DNA from: CAYSZB01 sp964435475
GTDB taxonomy: Bacteria; Chloroflexota; Anaerolineae; Anaerolineales; Anaerolineaceae
Assembly (NCBI GenBank): GCA_964435475.1
Contig: CAYSZB010000009.1
Location: forward strand, 1-54,173
DNA length: 54,173 nucleotides
Direction: 5' to 3'
Made by a program: the position numbers and the translations under genes. Within the stretch, counting starts at the first letter, position 1; each line of letters begins with the position of its first letter. Positions 51,605-54,173 of this stretch are shown one piece after another. The notes under the pieces were generated by a model that was not told the origin of the DNA, did no database searches, and worked only from the letters and a program-made list of their open reading frames with translations.

Positions 51605-54145
51605 ATGACGATATCACCTGAAAATCAGTTCTACATAATCACTGGTTTTGGATTATCCGAGTGGGTCATCTGGATATCGTTATTTGCCATTCAATTGGTT
51701 GTTTCCCTTCTTTTAAGTAAGATCGCCAGAAGACCTGCCCGCCATAACTTGATATGGTTGGCGATATTAAGCCCCCTTATGCTTGCTGCTTCAATTTTTG
51801 GGGGATTTGACCTTGATTCAAGGCAATTTGTCAGTGTGTTTGGATCCGCAACGGTGGATCCCGGGACAGTAATGTTATTCATTGCTGTTCCGTGGATGTT
51901 GGCTTCGCTCTTGGTAAATACCTTGCCTGCCTTTGGTATATCATTAGCTTCAGGCTTCTTGTTCGGGATTTTCATCAGTCACAATATCTTTTCTCCTCTG
52001 GAGTTCGGTTTCTATTTCCTGGTATTTAGCGCATTGAGCAAGCACAATCTGTCGATCAATCGGGATGATAAAAAGGAGATTTTGGTCAAAGCGGTTTTAT
52101 CCTTGATCATTATCCTTCCCCTGTCTTTCCTTATATTTGTGCTATCCCTGCCAGGTGAGAGCAGTGCAAGGCTTGTCACTGCCTTGTCAGGGTTTTTTTC
52201 ACACATAATTCCCCTATCGATCAGTATATTTATCGCCGGGGTTATCATTCAACTTTTATTTTTGTTATTGCAAAAACATTTGACAATAATTAAGGCCGAT
52301 GTTCGCTCTTTATCTTTCGGTTCCCGTCGCTGGTTATATGCAGCATCTTGCTTGGGCTTCATTTTTCTGTTGGTGATATCCACATGGGTGTTCCTGTTTG
52401 ACCAGGTTGTCTCTCCCAGGTCAATTGTTGTGCTGGCAATTGTTACTGCAATTTCTGTCACAATGGCCATATTATTCTGGTCTTATGGCATTCGCGTCAA
52501 CCAGCAGGTGAAGACTGCCCTGGATGAGATCCAGAAGATCCGTAATGGTGATCTCCTCAATGCTTTTGTAGAACCTGCGGCGAGGAAAAAGCGCTCCGAA
52601 CTGGAAAAGAACATTCAGTTGCTGAAAAGTGAGATCCATCTCAATAAGACGATCAGGGACCGCATAATCTCTTTGGATCCTGGTCTTAATGCAAAAATGG
52701 AGTTTGAGAATACTTTATCCAGTATTTTACGATCAGTTTATGATGAGAAAACATCTTCTGTAAGGATCATTCTATTTGAACGTGACCAGGACCAGGTAAA
52801 TTTTGATCGGTTGACCAGGATGGGCTTGGGCGTCCAGAACAAGCTTTATGCATATCTTGATAAACTTCTCGTTGAAAAACTTGAAAATCAAAACCCATTG
52901 ATCCTCAGTGATCTCAAGATCGACCAGGTCTTCAACCTAAAACAAGGGATGCCTTTCCCGGCATCTTTGATCGCAATGCGCATCGATAAAGATAATGCCT
53001 ACCTTGGTGTCATTTGGGCTGGCTATGCAGAAGTCAGGTGGTTTGATGAGGAAGAAATCGGGCTGTTTACCCTTCTTTGCCAGAGAGCTGCAAACTTGTT
53101 ATCTATAATTCAAACCACCAAAAGCTTGCGGTCGAATTCAGAAAAGCTCAAAAGAATTCTGGATGCGCTGCCGGAGCAAATTGTCACTCTGGACAAAGAC
53201 GGGAATGTAAAATTTCAGAACACTTCCGCTGAGAATTCAAAGATCTTGGCACGGGATCCGCAAAAAGCTGCGTTAGATAGAGAGTTAATACAATTGGTCA
53301 CGGACCTTGATGGCGAACCGATCAGCAAGTCCATCAGGCTTTCGACCAACCAGAGGATCCACGTCGATGCGGCGACCCTGGGAGATGACAGACAGGAATA
53401 CGAGAGACTACTGGTTGTCCGTGACACTGAAGGCCCGAGTGGCCAGGAAACTGAACGTGAAATCGTCGCCACCGTCAGTCATGGTTTGAGATTGCCATTA
53501 TCCAAAATGAAGGGCTATGTGTCCCTTTTGCAGAATATCGGCAGCCTTTCTGAGCAGCAGGAGTCTTACATCAACCGCTTGCATGCTGAAATGGAAGGCA
53601 TGCAGAAGTTGATTGATAACATTCTTAACATGGAAAGGCTCGATTCTCAAGAACCGATAAGGCCTTCGCGCTTCTTGCTTTCTGATTTTTGCAGGGAAAT
53701 TGAAAAGAATATTGAATTGCAGGCTAACAGAAAGCGGATCAAGTTCAACCTTCAAAATTCCTGTTCCCAGGACCAGGAAATTGAGGCTGAGCAGCCCTTG
53801 CTGCAGCAGGCGATCATAAATATGCTGGACAATGCCATCAAATTCTCTCCGATGAACACGATGGTCAGCCTGGAGGTTAAAAGATCTGGCGACCTGGTCC
53901 AGTTTATTACGCTCGATCAGGGGCAGGGTATTGCTCCTTTGGATGTTGCACGGGTTTTTGACAGGTATTTTCATGTCAAGGCCTCTTTCGACGGACAATC
54001 CAGGGGGATTGGCCTGGGGTTGGCAATTGTCAAATCTATTGCAGAAAAGCATTCCGGTCGGGTTTGGGTTACCAGTCAGTTGGGAAAGGGCAGCACTTTT
54101 TACTTCGAGATCCCTGTGAGACAGAGGAATTTGCTCTCAGAGTGA
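51605..54145 (+). CDS. Membrane sensor histidine kinase with GAF and PAS domains
   Basis: The 846-residue protein has eight or nine N-terminal membrane helices (about 15-290) and a HAMP-like linker (VNQQVKTALDEIQKIRNGDLL). A GAF-like domain (about 365-505), a PAS domain (about 512-610), HisKA with His 626 in VSHGLRLPLSKMKG, and HATPase_c complete it (DNAIKF N box, DQGQGI, GIGLGLAIVKSIAEKHSG). The usual H-box SHELRTPL is changed to SHGLRLPL, so the acidic residue after the histidine is missing. Catalysis may be altered. The signal is unknown. No response regulator is present before the window ends 28 bases later. Confidence 0.88.
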   Translation: MTISPENQFYIITGFGLSEWVIWISLFAIQLVVSLLLSKIARRPARHNLIWLAILSPLMLAASIFGGFDLDSRQFVSVFGSATVDPGTVMLFIAVPWMLASLLVNTLPAFGISLASGFLFGIFISHNIFSPLEFGFYFLVFSALSKHNLSINRDDKKEILVKAVLSLIIILPLSFLIFVLSLPGESSARLVTALSGFFSHIIPLSISIFIAGVIIQLLFLLLQKHLTIIKADVRSLSFGSRRWLYAASCLGFIFLLVISTWVFLFDQVVSPRSIVVLAIVTAISVTMAILFWSYGIRVNQQVKTALDEIQKIRNGDLLNAFVEPAARKKRSELEKNIQLLKSEIHLNKTIRDRIISLDPGLNAKMEFENTLSSILRSVYDEKTSSVRIILFERDQDQVNFDRLTRMGLGVQNKLYAYLDKLLVEKLENQNPLILSDLKIDQVFNLKQGMPFPASLIAMRIDKDNAYLGVIWAGYAEVRWFDEEEIGLFTLLCQRAANLLSIIQTTKSLRSNSEKLKRILDALPEQIVTLDKDGNVKFQNTSAENSKILARDPQKAALDRELIQLVTDLDGEPISKSIRLSTNQRIHVDAATLGDDRQEYERLLVVRDTEGPSGQETEREIVATVSHGLRLPLSKMKGYVSLLQNIGSLSEQQESYINRLHAEMEGMQKLIDNILNMERLDSQEPIRPSRFLLSDFCREIEKNIELQANRKRIKFNLQNSCSQDQEIEAEQPLLQQAIINMLDNAIKFSPMNTMVSLEVKRSGDLVQFITLDQGQGIAPLDVARVFDRYFHVKASFDGQSRGIGLGLAIVKSIAEKHSGRVWVTSQLGKGSTFYFEIPVRQRNLLSE

Positions 54146-54173
54146 ACAGCCAACTAAAAAAGTAAACCAACAA

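Noticed and set aside
1..54173. CRISPR arrays, tRNA or rRNA genes, insertion sequences, integrases, toxin-antitoxin pairs
   Set aside because: Reading both strands I found no regularly spaced repeats, cloverleaf candidates, transposase motifs or terminal inverted repeats. Genes are ordinary chromosomal functions.

Overview
This window looks like a piece of a draft or metagenome-derived chromosome of a Chloroflexota bacterium, most likely class Anaerolineae. The evidence is indirect. Two neighbouring membrane proteins carry the YYYxG signature of the Chlor_Arch_YYY/DUF2298 family, known from Chloroflexi and archaea. There is a mevalonate kinase plus isopentenyl phosphate kinase pair. TopA carries a DUF5679-type zinc finger at its N-terminus. 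Lipoproteins have a classical lipobox. Gene content is dense and mostly housekeeping. I see no tRNA, rRNA, CRISPR array, prophage, insertion sequence or integrase, and no gene-free stretch longer than about 300 bases. Two runs of exactly 100 N mark scaffold gaps (39082-39181 and 44317-44416). Both fall inside large membrane-protein genes.

Layout. 1-5404 (+): a consensus promoter and structured leader drive rplU-rpmA-rpmE, where L31 is fused to an RNA polymerase alpha-CTD-like domain. After a terminator come tdk, hpt, a CCA-adding-type nucleotidyltransferase, an alpha/beta hydrolase and a nitroreductase. 5502-13409: a beta-propeller-like lipoprotein (-), pyruvate phosphate dikinase (+), an unknown membrane protein (+) and a TPR lytic transglycosylase lipoprotein (-). 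13449-16842 (+): a methylthio/SAM-salvage operon of mtnA, a mycobacterial-type adenosine kinase and ahcY. 16915-20416 (-): recA with an SOS-box-like operator, a DUF1015 protein and degV. 20638-26799 (+): ffh-rpsP-khpA-rimM-dprA-topA, followed by an unknown membrane protein (26864-27889). 27965-32331 (-): ubiA-type prenyl-phosphate transferase, mevalonate kinase, isopentenyl phosphate kinase, dGTPase-like and greA.

32411-51538 (+): tlyA and lepA, then a long tightly packed run. It contains a UPF0104 membrane protein, a GT4 glycosyltransferase, an FkbM methyltransferase, a GT39-like protein, a GT39-YYY fusion, a stand-alone YYY protein, another GT39-like protein, cmk and a C69 peptidase. A large membrane histidine kinase (51605-54145) closes the window.

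The most unusual part is 35031-49446. It is a nearly gap-free set of envelope-glycan genes built around YYY proteins of unknown function, one of them fused to a polyprenyl-phosphate-sugar-dependent (GT-C) transferase. The nearby isoprenoid kinases and the prenyl-phosphate phosphoribosyltransferase-like gene could supply its lipid-linked donors, but this is inference. Several genes (slt, the 10106 membrane protein, tlyA, perhaps ubiA) have a -10 box placed so that transcription would start on the A of the ATG, which suggests leaderless translation.
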